NCBI RefSeq assembly: GCF_036785885.1
Contig: NC_092314.1
Coordinates: forward strand, 13,041,638 to 13,105,637
Direction of reading: 5' to 3'
DNA: 64,000 nucleotides
Source: Coffea arabica
Taxonomy: Eukaryota; Streptophyta; Magnoliopsida; Gentianales; Rubiaceae
Shown one piece after another: positions 21,901 to 32,896 of this stretch. Position 1 is the stretch's first letter, and every line of letters starts with the position of its first letter. The position numbers and the translations under genes are program-made. A model generated the notes under the pieces. That model did no database searches and was not told where the DNA came from. It was given only the letters and a program-made list of their open reading frames with translations.

Positions 21901-22604
21901 GGATTGTTATTTGTCTATCTTCCAACGACAACGGTGTTGAAAACCTGTCCACTTTACCCAATTTGGACACACTCTCTTGTTTGTATCTTTGTGAAACGGG
22001 AGAGAGCCTTTATGAAGAGGGAGAGAACATATTGAGAAGCATTCCCAACGTTCGCCGACTTAAAATTTCCGATCGTCAGACTGGAAATGGAGTGTTGAAC
22101 ATGAGTCGACTAGAATGCCTAGAATCACTCACCTGGTTGGGCTATTACTGCTCAAGTTCATGGGAACATGTTGAGCCTCCCTTTCCCATGAATTTGAAGA
22201 AGTTGAGTCTTCGCAATCTGGGTCTTCCCTGTAGTAAAATGTCATTGATTGAAGAACTACCCAATCTTGAAGTCCTCAAATTAAGAGACCGGGCAATGGA
22301 GGGCCAAAGATGGGAGCTGATGGAAGGAGGATTCCCTAAACTCAGGGTCTTGACGTTGGAAGAAGTAGAGGTTGTGGAGTGGATTGACAGTGGTGATGAT
22401 TACTTCCCGTGTCTTCAGCAATTAAAACTCTTCGGAATTTTTAATTTGAAAATGATGCCTGCTTGTTTAGGGAGTATATCTACTCTTGAAACGATTGAGA
22501 TGAAGGATTGCAAAGATGGCGTCAAATCTTTAGTAAGGAAAATTGAAGAAGAACAGAAAGATTATGGAAATGAGAATCTGAAGATCATTTATGGAAAATA
22601 TTGA
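18960..22604 (+). CDS. NLR1, R1-type CC-NB-LRR resistance protein (intact)
   Basis: A single uninterrupted ORF of 1214 codons encodes an NLR of the potato R1 class: an intracellular receptor expected to sense pathogen effectors and trigger cell-death immunity. The order is an R1-like helical N-terminal region (about 1-450), a 63-residue internal duplication (about 382-507), NB-ARC with P-loop GMAGLGKTT at about 518, RNBS-A FHIRLWCTVS, kinase-2 YLVVFDDVWD at about 597, RNBS-B SRIIFTSR, GLPLAL at about 688, RNBS-D CLLYFAAF, and IHD in place of MHD at about 815, then LRRs to the end. The start is the ATG at 18960: the frame opens further upstream only by a TTG, and NLR3 has a stop there. Length fits the family. 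The ligand is unknown. Confidence 0.93.
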   Translation: MASTCSVDCVLLGLESILNRGRYDPYDVRVAITHMKFLKTFVMCASKWSQSNDLYLQSDNVVKKVSLPSFLSCIEDTFHKYVEDIHSLSHDEIYVVLHEIEKEIISLKQEIIQIYFALASSRSFQSNSCMTDDELLEFIDLILQNLADLTNYCMYWKINEYDPLSAQVQDLEAKLTFLKSFIPFAKMRGTADIPALLLAHFEVVALTAARLSYMWSFWKNAEEMHNPQFYYRSTCSFKLLSIRAVDFHVYEIYKEVLAASDSSASLHTAVMDERILNNFNDSLIGLLWELLCCSSSFVDSMKDEMRILCAGLRFLRRILREHHEMMDEQNEKIGALLGEAGIIIFSPTLSRVIEGEVSFSGSTQVLDFCDMLANTNIHIKNFKDQISGSSTIESLPNSSYSLRAPEVSQTSSRMLSKGKMPIDHEVMVGLDDEAEKVIEPLIKHFEDQLSVPSTIQSLPNSSHSLRAPEVSQTSSRMLSKGKMPIDHEVMVGLDDEAAKVIERLVSGSKQVEIVPIVGMAGLGKTTLAKKAYNDSSVTCHFHIRLWCTVSQEFNMKSLLTQILCSDGKHSRMDEELKNLNEHELLHKLYQRLKTKRYLVVFDDVWDIKVWNELRISFPDDKNQSRIIFTSRSSNVASQVQHGGEPHYLHPLSKKESFELLQKKVFGEEEECPQALHGLGMEIAEKCWGLPLALVVVAGVLATIEHDILVWKKFAESLTSTMVSGTDQWNKSLELSYEHLPYHLKACLLYFAAFREDEKIGAKSLMRLWIAEGFVEIIEGKRSEDTAEEYLMDLIGRNLVMVSKSRSIGGVKTCYIHDLIFEFCKGEAKEKNFLQVLRGYDELSTFNEENPPRLSIWCSGEDFMKSRLFCPHLASLLFFDATPGYKKFELLNISFLFCIYKHLNVLNLEGIDLMLKELPAEVESLICLRYLALSAWKMRFIPPSIAKLSHLETFCLNSHQMVSLPDSIWNMKKLRHVDAWSGIVICLSSNDNGVENLSTLPNLDTLSCLYLCETGESLYEEGENILRSIPNVRRLKISDRQTGNGVLNMSRLECLESLTWLGYYCSSSWEHVEPPFPMNLKKLSLRNLGLPCSKMSLIEELPNLEVLKLRDRAMEGQRWELMEGGFPKLRVLTLEEVEVVEWIDSGDDYFPCLQQLKLFGIFNLKMMPACLGSISTLETIEMKDCKDGVKSLVRKIEEEQKDYGNENLKIIYGKY
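19654..19754 (+). repeat. 33-bp coding repeat read in two frames
   Basis: Copies at 19654-19686 and 19722-19754 differ at one base and are 68 bp apart, so the same DNA is read in different frames: STCSFKLLS in the first copy and EVLAASDSS in the second. The arrangement is also in NLR2 and NLR3, so it predates the duplication of the genes. Confidence 0.75.
20102..20479 (+). repeat. 189-bp tandem repeat in NLR1 (63 residues x 2)
   Basis: Units 20102-20290 and 20291-20479 are adjacent and in frame. Each encodes a linker containing SLRAPEVSQTSSRMLSKGK followed by the motif MVGLDDEA that begins the NB-ARC. The second copy leads into the P-loop. Equivalent repeats lie in NLR2 (32519-32896) and NLR3 (57510-57887). 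Confidence 0.88.
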
Positions 22605-23415
22605 AGGGTGGCTACATCTTTTCCTATCAATTCCCCTTCTTTGGGTGGCTTAATTGGATTTCATTAGTTGGCTAAATTTTGGTTGTAAAAAATTCTCAAC
22701 TGCTAACCGCTTTAATGTTCTTTGGTTTCCTCTTTTTCCCGTTGTCTGTTGGGTTCTATGGTATGATAGGAATAAATTTTTGTTTGATTGTAAGTAATAA
22801 AGATTTGCAAGTTTATGTAACACAGAGAAACCCAAAAAATCGTAAATATTGATTCGATCTGAACCGCAAATTTAGGATATTCGAATCGGTTTTAATATGC
22901 GTAGTTTGGGTAGCAGCAAATCAGATTAACAAAGAAGGACGTCCCGTCGCAATTCAAAAACTTTGAAAATCGCAGATACCTGACCCAATTCATATGTAAG
23001 GATAATTTTGTCCATTAAAACTAAAAGTAATAGAGGAATATATAATCATCTTTCACCAAATATTTATATTTGAGATGATATACTTGACTATCTCAACAAT
23101 ATAAGTCTTAACTTGTTTAACTTGCTAATTATATAGTAATATATTTAGCTTTTGTTGCTGAGAATAAGTGATATTTACAAACTTGTTTTTACTATGAATA
23201 TGCAAGTATTGATGGTTATGTGATATTTCTTAACAAATAATGAATTATATTTAAATAAAGTCTTTTAGGTGTTTACTTATTTTCTTATTCTCAATTATGA
23301 AAATATGATTTCTTTTTTAACTTTGGTACCGAGTCTAGTCATTCGAGTACTCTATGACCGTGGACACAGTTATTATTTAATTTTTTGTCGAACCAATAGA
23401 ACTGGTTTGAGTTAC
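22605..23415. other. NLR1 3' flank without recognised features
   Basis: AT-rich sequence follows the NLR1 stop. Unlike NLR2 and NLR3, NLR1 is not followed by the kinase-like remnant, so its downstream side was rearranged or replaced. No gene or element could be identified. Confidence 0.5.
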
Positions 23416-23608
23416 GAAGAAGCGCAGAGCTTCCCCGTGGAGGCCAATTGTGTATTTTGTCCGCCCAAGTGGTACCAGGACTTCAACCCCAAGACCCTTA
23501 TACACAAGGACTAGGGTTCGAATCCTGGGGAGGCCCCCCTCCAAGCACCCGATGCTGGGGCGGACAAAATACACAATTGACCTCCACGGGGAAGCTCTGC
23601 GCTTCTTC
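23416..23608. repeat. Fold-back element with 51-bp arms and a tRNA-like B box
   Basis: Arms 23416-23466 and 23558-23608 are inverted copies with one mismatch in 51 bases; the outer ends are GAAGAAGCGC and GCGCTTCTTC. The flanks share AGTTAC (23410-23415 and 23610-23615), a possible target duplication one base away from the right arm. The 91-bp centre contains GGTTCGAATCC, which fits the RNA polymerase III B-box consensus, but no convincing tRNA fold was seen. It may be a small fold-back element or an inverted SINE-derived structure. Confidence 0.7.
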
Positions 23609-23689
23609 AAGTTACAAATCTGAAAGGACACCCAACCCGTGAAATATAATCACGGACTGATGCTGACTCCTCTTTACTCTTTGCTCATG

Positions 23690-24300
23690 GCTTAAGGCCC
23701 TTGTTAGTAGTTATATAAACTCAAATCAAAGATTCCATCAAACTAAAATCTCTATTGAAGTCATTTTACTATTTTCTTTTGAAAATAAAAACTAGCTATT
23801 GACTTTTGGATTATAAGATTGATTTTTGGAGCATGCATATTGAACAACAATGCTTGAATTTTCAACAAAAAAGAAAAAAAAACAACGAAATAAAGCTAAC
23901 GTAGATGACTAATTATAAATTATCATTCTCTTTTTCCCTTTCACTTGAAAATGAAAGAAACTATTTTTGTGATAACAAAAATTTCTGTTCGACTTTAATT
24001 TTTTCCTTCCTTTTTTTTTGGCCCCTTATATGGTCTTTTTCTCTTGAAAATTCCAAGAAAGTCTTACCTTATGGAAAGCGAAAATCTTTTAATTTTTTTT
24101 TTTAAAAAAAAGGGGTCTAGGTGTAGGGTCCCTTTCTTAGTGGACAATGCCGAAACTGGTGCTTTTTACCTACGAAATGAGAGTGAAATAATTCATTCAA
24201 AAACCATAAAGTAATGAGTTAAAAAATTCTTTGCTTTTTCTCGTGATTCCAGCACTGCCACCACTATGATTGTTTGTTGAATAATTGAATATTCCACAAG
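23690..24300. repeat. Degenerate NLR upstream flank, copy 1
   Basis: It shares scattered blocks with about 27870-28420 (for example TCATTTTAC after AAACTAAAA, and the stretch around the GGGTCC/GGGACC motif). Both lead into an orphan NLR 5' end. No gene is present. Confidence 0.5.
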
Positions 24301-24430
24301 AAAAATACTGGCTAGGCGAGATTTGTTAATATTTCTCCTTATGCTACACTAAAAATTTGAGAGTGAAATTGAGGAAGTGCCTTGCATTATAAGAGCTGGA
24401 GATGACCTCCACTTGCATAGAACCGATCTA
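24301..24430 (+). pseudogene. Orphan 5' end of an NLR gene, relic 1
   Basis: The sequence matches the leader and first codons of the three NLRs: GAGATTTGTT, AATTTGAGAGTGAAA, then an ATG at 24402 reading MTSTCIEPI before a stop, compared with MASTCS in the genes. Homology ends after about 28 bp of coding sequence; the remaining NLR body (about 3.6 kb) is gone. It is the scar of a deleted NLR copy. Confidence 0.7.
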
Positions 24431-24969
24431 ATTGAGCTCATCTATAAGTGGATATTAATTATAATATTTTCCTTGAAGGAATTTAAAATAGATGATCAGT
24501 CTTAACGTTAAAAAGTATGTCTACATATCATAAGGTTTAGGAGTATTTTTTTTAATCAAACTACTTGATTTGATACTTTGATTAAACAACTTGAGCTCAG
24601 TCAGCCAATATTGAGACAGGAAATGGGGCAGGGACGGTCATCAATATGAACATCCCTGAGCAGTTAAGGGCCATGATTTGGCCAAAAAATTTTGTGCGGT
24701 CCAGATAACAAGTTGTGCATCGATTTTCACACCATGTGTGGAATCCGCAAAATTTTGTACTAAAGTTACACGCTGTACAAACAAAGTTATGCGCTGTTGA
24801 AAATAGCCAAAACCGTTGGGGACGGTTGCAACCGTCTGTGCCCCTTGTCTATTGAGACAGTTTCGCTGCTAAAATGCTGGTTTCCGAGAGATTCGTTTGC
24901 AGTCTTACCTAAAAGATAAATACAACAGTATAAATACCTTATTAATTCATTAGTTGTGTATAATATTAT

Positions 24970-26196
24970 TAAATTTAACCACAAGAGAATATGAAAATGT
25001 TCTTGCGACATATATCAATTAGCCCAAAATTGTTCAGGTCCCCGAAAATCTGAATATAGTTGCTCACGCATATTAAAAATGGAGCAGGTTAGAATCACAA
25101 GGCTACAGATCGGCTACACATTGTGGATGAAATCTTCTCCCATCTAAAACATTGCCCCTTAAAAGGCTAGAGCTTGAATTAAGGAACGGGAAAAGGGACC
25201 GTCCAGTGGCCATTCTTTACCAGAACACTATCCGGTCTCCGTCAATCTATCGAATTCTGCACATGAATGTGGAAGAAAGACTAATGTTAAGAGTTGAATT
25301 GATTTTCAATAGCTGTAACAGTGTATTATTGTATTAGCATGCATTTCGGTTCTGACACTAAGTGCGTTTGATAAAATTGAAATATAAAATCTAAATTTAT
25401 TAAATTATTAAGTATTAAATTTGATATATTTGAATGTATATCATATTAAGTAATAAATAAATAATTTATTACTTATTTTTTATAATATATTTGCCAATAA
25501 AATTTAGTACTATTTAATTAATTCAGATGTTTAATTTTTGATTATCAAATATGTTTGAATATGTTAAAATCTGAATCTATTAAATTTAAGTATTAAATTG
25601 AATTATTAAACAGGACCAAAATCTCAATCAACTCGTGGAAGTTTTCAACGTAAATAATAAGAATTGATATCAAACATTTAAAAATATGGGTATGCCTTAG
25701 CCATGAACCCCTGTGTTAAAAAGCAAGGAAAGGGAGGGTTCTCTAGCCGTGCTTGACCCGAAGAACAGCCAGTCCCCTTCTCTCATTTTCCAATGGACAC
25801 CCTCAATGTTGAAGAAAGAGTAATGAGAAGACTTTCAATTAATTTCCAATGACTCAAGTAACACTAAAATGGGCAAATACTTGTGTCTGGATAGGAGATT
25901 ATTTCGGATGATTTTTTTTTAATATTGTATCAGTTTTTTATATAATATATATAAGATAAAAAGATAATTAAAAAATATATTTATGATACAAGTAAATAAA
26001 TTAGTATAAATAATTAGCGCGCAATTAAGTCCTGACTCTTGAAAAGAAGTACTGCTGCTAATTAGTAGAGTTCTTTACTTCTTTAAGCCAATCATTTTCT
26101 TTGACCATTGTATATTGGTAACATTAATGCACTCATTAATTTTGAACGTTATCATTTTACTCTTTATAGTTATTATCTTAGTGTTTATATTTATTA
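24970..26196. repeat. Degenerate copy of the first NLR flank
   Basis: Blocks here match about 8290-8830 and 54660-55480, including the CATCTAAAACATTG stretch and the segment TTGACCATTGTATATTGGTAACATTAAT. Insertions and substitutions are more numerous than between the other copies, so this is an older unit. No gene is present. Confidence 0.6.
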
Positions 26197-26950
26197 TGAT
26201 TAGGACTGTCAATGGGGTCAGGCCACCTGACCTCGGCTGGTTCGGCCCAAAAAAAATCCGATGAACTCGACCTTTCACTGAGCCGATTTGAGTTTGACCC
26301 TAAAAATTGCACTCGAATTAAATATGAGCCGAGTTTAGACCTCATTAGGCTCAAATCCAATATAGGTCCAACCCTTAAATTAGCTATATATATAATATAA
26401 TTATATATCCAAAAATATTATTACTAAATATTAAATATATACAAATTACAAAACACAAAAATACATTTGAAGACTTCTCTACTAACTTTCTTGAGAGCCG
26501 ATATTGATATTGCGTGACTAAAAGTCTAACTTTTCTTATTGGTTGAATAAATTTTTTGGTTGATTTATTTTTGGTCTAGTAACATAAATCATCAAGCATG
26601 TTTGGATTTAAGTTACAAAGGTACGAAGAAGTTCCAACTTTTGAAAATGTATTAGCTTATGACCGCATAATTTATTACTATTTTTCATATACTTTGAACG
26701 AATTAGATATAAATATTGTTCAAAAATTCTTGATTTATGTACTTTTTAAGAACTATTACTTGTTTATGTTTAGTTTTAATGTTATAGTCCTGTGAATATT
26801 AAATTAGTTTTACAACTCAATAGTTTTGGTAATCTATATCTATATAATCTATATTTATTCCAAATAATATTTCAAATAATACTCTATTCATATTTCAAAC
26901 ATGGATGAATTAAAATACTCAACCCTTACTCCACATCTGCTATCAAAACA
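26197..26950. other. Insertion of unknown type in the degenerate flank
   Basis: Homology with the NLR flank breaks at about 26197 and resumes near 26955. The insert starts near TAGGACTGTCAATGGGG and is relatively GC-rich for its first 170 bp. It has no ORF of note. The start resembles the ends of some hAT-type non-autonomous elements, but I could not find matching inverted ends. Confidence 0.35.
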
Positions 26951-28424
26951 AGGCTTCTTAATTACGAAGTTTAACAAATTAAACTGTGGATAGTCGATTT
27001 TTTCCTACTCACTGATTGCCTCGTGACAAGAAGTGGAATTATTGCAAAAACAGGGGCTTACAATAATTGGAGAAGGGGCAGGAACGGTTACCGTTATCCT
27101 AGGTTCATGGTTAAGATTTGATAAAAAAAAATATATATGATTCAAATTGTATCTTATATATTATTTTTCACACCATATGTAAGACTTATAAAATTTTATC
27201 TTGTAATGATATGTTATTGAAAATAAGTTACACCGTGTTCATATATAGTCACACGTTATGCATTTTACACAAAACCTTCACGCCCTGCCCTCTGTCCGCA
27301 ATAATTCTGGTCTGTGGAGCCGGGACCCCATTGCGTGGAAATGGAATACAATAATTCCCAATAATTCTATGAAACCGGCCCACCACTCATCAAAGGTTCA
27401 GATGCACTGAGCCCACCACTCGCATATGTCTGCTAATACAACTTATATATTCCACTTTATATTCCTCTCTATTATACGTTTATAATAGAGAGGGACTGAT
27501 CCGTCTGGACCATTCTTGGTAGGGATTAATCCTACCTTTAATTTAGTTATTCTACATGCTTTGGACCGTAAAATCATCGAAGTGTCTCAAATCCCCTAAG
27601 CTACAGTTATTGTGAATGAAAGTCGACTAAAACAAAGGCTTTTCCTCGTACGAACGAATAATTTATCTTCTGTTAATGAGAAGCTAGCATACAGCTCCTG
27701 TGTGTTTAGTTTAATTTATAAGTGTGTGTGTATTAATTTCCGATTGTGGAAAAAGAGAAGCTAGCATACAGCTCCATGTTATTCCTAAACTTGCACGAAT
27801 AGTGTGTGAAACCATACTACTATTTTGAAAGAATTAGAGTGCAAAACGGTAGAATTAACTACTTTGTTTTGGCAGTTCAAGCTTTCAAGGCCTGGCTCAG
27901 TTGTACTTATTTATATTCAACTGAAAGAATCCATTAAACTAAAACCTCTAATGTCATTTTACTTTTTCCAAAGCAACAAAAATGAAAATTGTTATTTCAT
28001 AGAATTTATGTATGTAATAATAGGATGTGGCTATATGGAGTAAAAATGCTTAAATTTTTCAAAGAAACAATCAATTTATAAAGATTAGGGTAAAACAAGT
28101 CTGAATTGAGCAATTGGTTAAATTTTTACGCTTTTTCAGTGTGGGTGCAGGGACCTTTGCTAATGGAAAATACCAGAGTGGTCCTTCTCAACTCCAATAT
28201 GAGTATGAAATAGTCCAAAAATAATAAACTTGTCAATGAAAACATCTTTAATCTACTAAACACAAGATGACTTTATGATAATTCCAACATTTTCTCTTTT
28301 GCCTTGCTGATCTTTTGTTTCTTACTCTGTTTGTTTGTTAAACAATTGAGTATCTAATTTCTTTTCTTCACTACCCTACAAAAAAATAATAATATAAAAT
28401 AAAATGAAAGAAGAGTAAATTTGA
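26951..28424. repeat. Degenerate NLR upstream flank, copy 2
   Basis: It resembles the sequence between the LARD target site and NLR1 (for example GATTGCCTCGTGA, GGAATTATTGCAAAAACA and AATTCCCAATAATTCTATGA at about 27010-27372, compared with 18470-18570). A hairpin CTCTCTATTAT...ATAATAGAGAG lies at about 27463-27490. No gene is supported. Confidence 0.55.
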
Positions 28425-28525
28425 TGGAAGAAAGACTTGTTGGCCCTGGGGTGAGATTTGTTTCTCCTTTACCTGTACTAATATTTGAGAGTGACATTGA
28501 GGAAAATCCCTGCATAAGAGTAGAC
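28425..28525 (+). pseudogene. Orphan 5' end of an NLR gene, relic 2
   Basis: The stretch GTGAGATTTGTTTCTC and AATATTTGAGAGTGACATT followed by GGAAAATCCCTGCATAAGAG matches the NLR3 leader up to the base before its ATG. The start codon and everything after it are replaced by unrelated sequence. It records a second lost NLR copy between NLR1 and NLR2. Confidence 0.65.
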
Positions 28526-28822
28526 AAGTATTTGAGGCTGAGATCCTTCGAATTTTTTTCAGAGTACAAAATTAATGTGTTTGTAATACAACATTGGTTA
28601 TCGAAATGACCCCAATAGAAAATGTTTCAAGAATGCATTTTTTCTGTGAAAAGAAGTACTACTACTGATTAGTAGAAATTTTCACTTCTTTAATCCAATC
28701 ATCTTCTTTGACCGTTGTACGTAACATTAATGCACTCCGGTAACATTATTAATTTTGCAAGTTATCATTTTACTGTTTATATTTATTATTTTAGAGTTTT
28801 ACATTTATTATTTTAATGCATA

Positions 28823-30399
28823 TCCTTATACTATATAAGAATGACTGTAGGGCAAAGATTTCAACCGCAAGGATAGGGCTATTTTGGGAATATGAGAGTA
28901 TTTGAAGTGTAATTTGAGTATTGAATATGAATCATTATAACTGATTTGGTTTTTTTTATAATTACTTAAATGTTCTTTCAGACATTTAAAGCTATGGATA
29001 AGTTTAACATGTGACAATATTCGATATCCAATTAAATATTCTGTACAATTGAATTCAGCTTGTGTTTTAGTGGAATTATATAAAAATCCTTTTAATCATT
29101 TAATTGTATTAACATCTAAGTCTCTTAATTTCTTAAAGCCTTTCTCAACAGTTATTTGCAAACTTATGATATATAGATGTTAAGGCACAATTAATGCTGA
29201 TTAGTAGAGAAGTTTGGTTTCTTGGCCGTTACCATAGTAACCCCTATCTATTCAAATTAATTTCATTTACCTATAACTTTGTTCCACTACAATCATGTAG
29301 TATATTAAATTCAGATGTTGCTATATTAGCTACTACTCTTTTCCATTTTGCAACATCTTTCTCAATAGGTTTGTTTTCTTTAGCTAATCTACTTTTTTGG
29401 TTGTAAGAAATTTGTAATCTTGCAAGTTGTATGTGCAATACTTTTTTTAGTGTTTTAATTCAATTGCCCATGTTAGATAGACTTGATAGGGAGGAGATCA
29501 CATTTGTTAATTGTTATTTGTGGTTTAGAATAAGTTTGTCATCATAAATTTTTTCATTAATAGATTGCATCTACTTCTTTTGTTGTTTTAACTATTAGTT
29601 ACGGTAATTTTCAAATCATTTGCTACTTTTTTGATGATTCCATTTAGGCAATTTTTCACTTCATTTGATTTGCCAATATGTTTAACTATCTACTTAAAAC
29701 TATTTGGCTGCAAATCTAAAGTATGTACTTCATTACTTTTAATTGTTTTCTTAAATTGAGTGGATTAAGATGTTTTAGTACTTTTTTTGAGGTAATTATT
29801 CATCTAGATTAGCGTGTTAGTTATTGTATATCTTTGCAACTAGATAAAAAACTGATGTTTTGTGATTGTAACCCCTATCGAGAAGGAGGTGCTTTGCTAT
29901 ATGTCCTAAATTATATAATAAATCATAATTGATTGATTTGTCAATGTGAAACTTTCATGATGATATGTTCTTGGAATCAATATAAATCAAAGAATTTGGC
30001 TTGTAAGAACCGAAATTTCACTAGCAATGATTTCTTCAAGTATGCTAATTTTTCAAATCTCACTTATATGATAAGATAATGAGATAGATTGCCCTCATAT
30101 CAAGATCAAATTCAAACTAAACGACAAAATTTAACATTCCCAAAATGCATGAGCAGATATAAGTAGATCTTTTATTCTATTAGATTAGACACAAAGTAAT
30201 TAATCATATTTTATAATTATATTTTATTGCATATTATATATTTTGACTCAATATGTAATTTATGATTTTTCTGTTTAATATCACATAATAAAATTGTCAT
30301 ACTTCAATTCTTATACTACAAAATACTAAATAATAATTATTAACTATCTTTACTTATAGGTACTAAACTCCCGTGCATGGCGCCGGCTTTTTCCACTAG
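28823..30399 (+). mobile_element. Non-autonomous Helitron
   Basis: The 1577-bp insert starts TCCTTATACT and ends CCACTAG, sits between host A and T, and makes no target duplication. Removing it restores ATGCATA|TATTTTATG exactly as in the two unoccupied paralogous sites at 8811 and 55475. The TC start, CTAG end and AT target are diagnostic of Helitrons. A GC-rich degenerate stem (around CCGTGCATGGCGCCGG) lies about 12 bases before the end. No Rep/helicase ORF is encoded. Confidence 0.88.
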
Positions 30400-31355
30400 T
30401 ATTTTATGATATAATTGACACTAGTAATTGCAGACATCCCCAATTCTTTGCTTCCACAATACCAAGGGTTGAAGAAGCCCTCAATTTTTTTTTTCTCATA
30501 CTTTTTACTTTGTTGGCCATGGTTATTAATCTCCAAGATCAATGGTCATGATTATTAAAACGAGATAATTAGAAGAGAAAGTGATCAAATTTAGTGGTTT
30601 GCTGAAGAAAGAAAACAATGGAAGAAAATTAGAGAGCTAGCTTGAAGGTTCATTATATTTTGATCATTTATATTGTGACGTGTCTTGGATCATTTATATT
30701 TTGATGTCTCTTTGTTTTCTGTTCTTCCTAATTATAAAGTTTAACATATTAAACTGTGGATGCTTGAAGCAAAAAAAAAAAACATATTAAAACAGGGACG
30801 CGCTATAAGAGAAGGGGCGCCATTGTGTGGGAATGGAATACAATCATTCCCAATAATTCTTTGAAATCGGACCCACTACTTTATTGAGGCAATAATTAGA
30901 TGTATAATAGAGAGGGGGCTGCTCCGTCTGGACCACTCTTGCTTTGGACAATAAAATCATCAAAGAGTCTTAAATCACTGCTGTTATTGTCTTAAAACAT
31001 AGGCTTTTATGTGATCCCTAATATCAAATTTCCCTAATAAAATGTTGATGACAGAGTAAACTAATCTTGTTTATCAATTTCCTCCATTTGTAATTAGTTC
31101 AAGATAAATTTGGATTTTGGGTGCCTAGCTCCAATTCCACCTAGTTGAATAATTGATTATCATTGCCTGGGGTCCACCTTGATGCCAATTCCACCTAGTT
31201 GAATGGTTGGTTGTCTCAATACTCTTCTTCACCTTCTCACCAGAAACAAATAAGCAATTTTCAGGAAAGAAATACTTTGCTAGCTCTGCAGTTAGTGAGA
31301 TTTGTTTCTCTCTTAGAATTTGAGAGTGAAACTGACGAAAATCCCTCCAAAAGAG
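30400..31355. repeat. NLR2 upstream flank
   Basis: It is collinear with 8818-9165 plus 18437-18959 and with 55482-56313. It includes the unoccupied LARD site (GGATG at 30758-30762) followed by an A-run, then the presumed promoter and leader of NLR2. I cannot place a TATA box with confidence. Confidence 0.7.
31203..31253 (+). other. Upstream ORF in the NLR2 leader, 16 codons
   Basis: ATG at 31203 encodes MVGCLNTLLHLLTRNK and stops at 31251-31253. Position, length and most residues match the upstream ORF of NLR1. Confidence 0.45.
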
Positions 31356-32518
31356 ATGGAGATGGCCTCCACTTGCAGCATCGATCGTGTCTTACTTGAT
31401 CTAGAGTCGCTCCGGAACAGCTCCGGAATATCCCTTTATCTTCTTTACGATGTTCGTGAAGCAATCAAACACATGAAATTTCTCCAAACATTTCTTATGT
31501 GTGCTAGAAAGTGGAGCCAAAGCAATGATTTGTACTTGCAATCTGACAATGTTGTGAAGAGGGTAAGTCTTCCATCTTTCCTATCTTGTATCGAAGATAC
31601 CTTTCACAAATATGAGGAGGATATTCACTCTCTTTCCCGTGATAAGATATATGTAGTGTTCCGCGAAATTAGGAAACAGATCATATTATTCAAGCAAGAA
31701 ATCATCCAAATTTACTTTGCTTTGGCAACTTTGGCAAGCAACAGGTCATTTCAATCAAATTCTTGTATGACAGATGATGAACTGTTGGAATTCATAGACC
31801 TCATCCTGCAAAATCTAGCAGATTTGACAAATGACGATTTGAATTGGAAAATTACTAAATCGTCCATTTATGCTGCTTTGAGTGCTCAAGTCCAAGATCT
31901 TGAAGCAAAGCTGACATTCTTGAAAAGCTCCATTCCCTTTGCCAAAATGCGAGGAACCGCAGATATTCCTGCCTTGCTATTGGCTCACTTTGAAGTGGTG
32001 GCTTTGACCGCAGCACGCCTCTCTTACATGTGTTCTTTTTGGGATGATGATGACGAAAATAAAAATCCTGGGTTCTACTCCAGAAGAACTTGCAGCTTCA
32101 AACTCCTCAGCATGAGAGCGGTTGATTTTCATGTCTACGAGATTTATAAGGAAGTACTTGCAGCTTCAAACTCCTCAGCATCATTACATACAGCAGTGAT
32201 GGATGAGCGGATATTGAACAACTTCAACGATTCTCTGATAGGACGTCTCTGGGAGTTGTTATGCTGCAGCTCTAGCTTTGTGGATTCTATGAAAGATGAA
32301 ATGCAAACACTCTATGCAGAACTGAGGTTTTTGAGAAGCATTTTAAGGGAGCATCATGCGATGATGGATGAACAAAATGAAAAAATTGGAGCTCTCCTTG
32401 GTGAGGCAGGCATTATAATATTCTCGCCCACTCTGAGCAGAGTGATAGAAGGAGAAGTTAGCTTCTCAGGATCCACCCAGGTTCTTGATTTTTGTGATCT
32501 GCTGGCCAATATCAAGCA

Positions 32519-32896
32519 TTTTAAGGATCAGATCAGTGGCTCAAGTACTATAGAGAGTCTTCCTAATTCCTCTCATAGCTTAAGAGCACCAGAAGTTAGC
32601 CAGACTTCCAGCCGCATGCTATCAAAAGGTAAAATGCCAATGGACCATGAAGTCATGGTTGGTCTTGATGATAAGGGAGAACAAGGAATTGAACCACTTA
32701 TCAAGCATTTTGAGGATCAGCTCAGTGTCTCAAGTACTATACAGAGTCTTCCTAATTCCTCTCATAGCTTAAGAGCACCAGAAGTTAGCCAGACTTCCAG
32801 CCGCATGCTATCAAAAGGTAAAATGCCAATAGCTCGTGAAATCATGGTTGGTCTTGATGATGAGGCAGCAAAAGTAATTGAACGACTTATATGGGG
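32519..32896 (+). repeat. 189-bp tandem repeat in NLR2
   Basis: Units start at 32519 and 32708. As in NLR3, the first unit ends in VGLDDKGEQGIEPLIKHF and the second in VGLDDEAAKVIERL, so the two copies had diverged before NLR2 and NLR3 separated. Confidence 0.85.

Noticed and set aside
23461..23540. tRNA gene
   Set aside because: A B-box-like GGTTCGAATCC is present, but no acceptor stem, anticodon arm or proper A box could be paired.
27463..27490. Short hairpin as a microRNA or terminator
   Set aside because: The stem is about 11 bp with a small loop, too short for a plant miRNA precursor; bacterial-type terminators do not apply in a plant genome.
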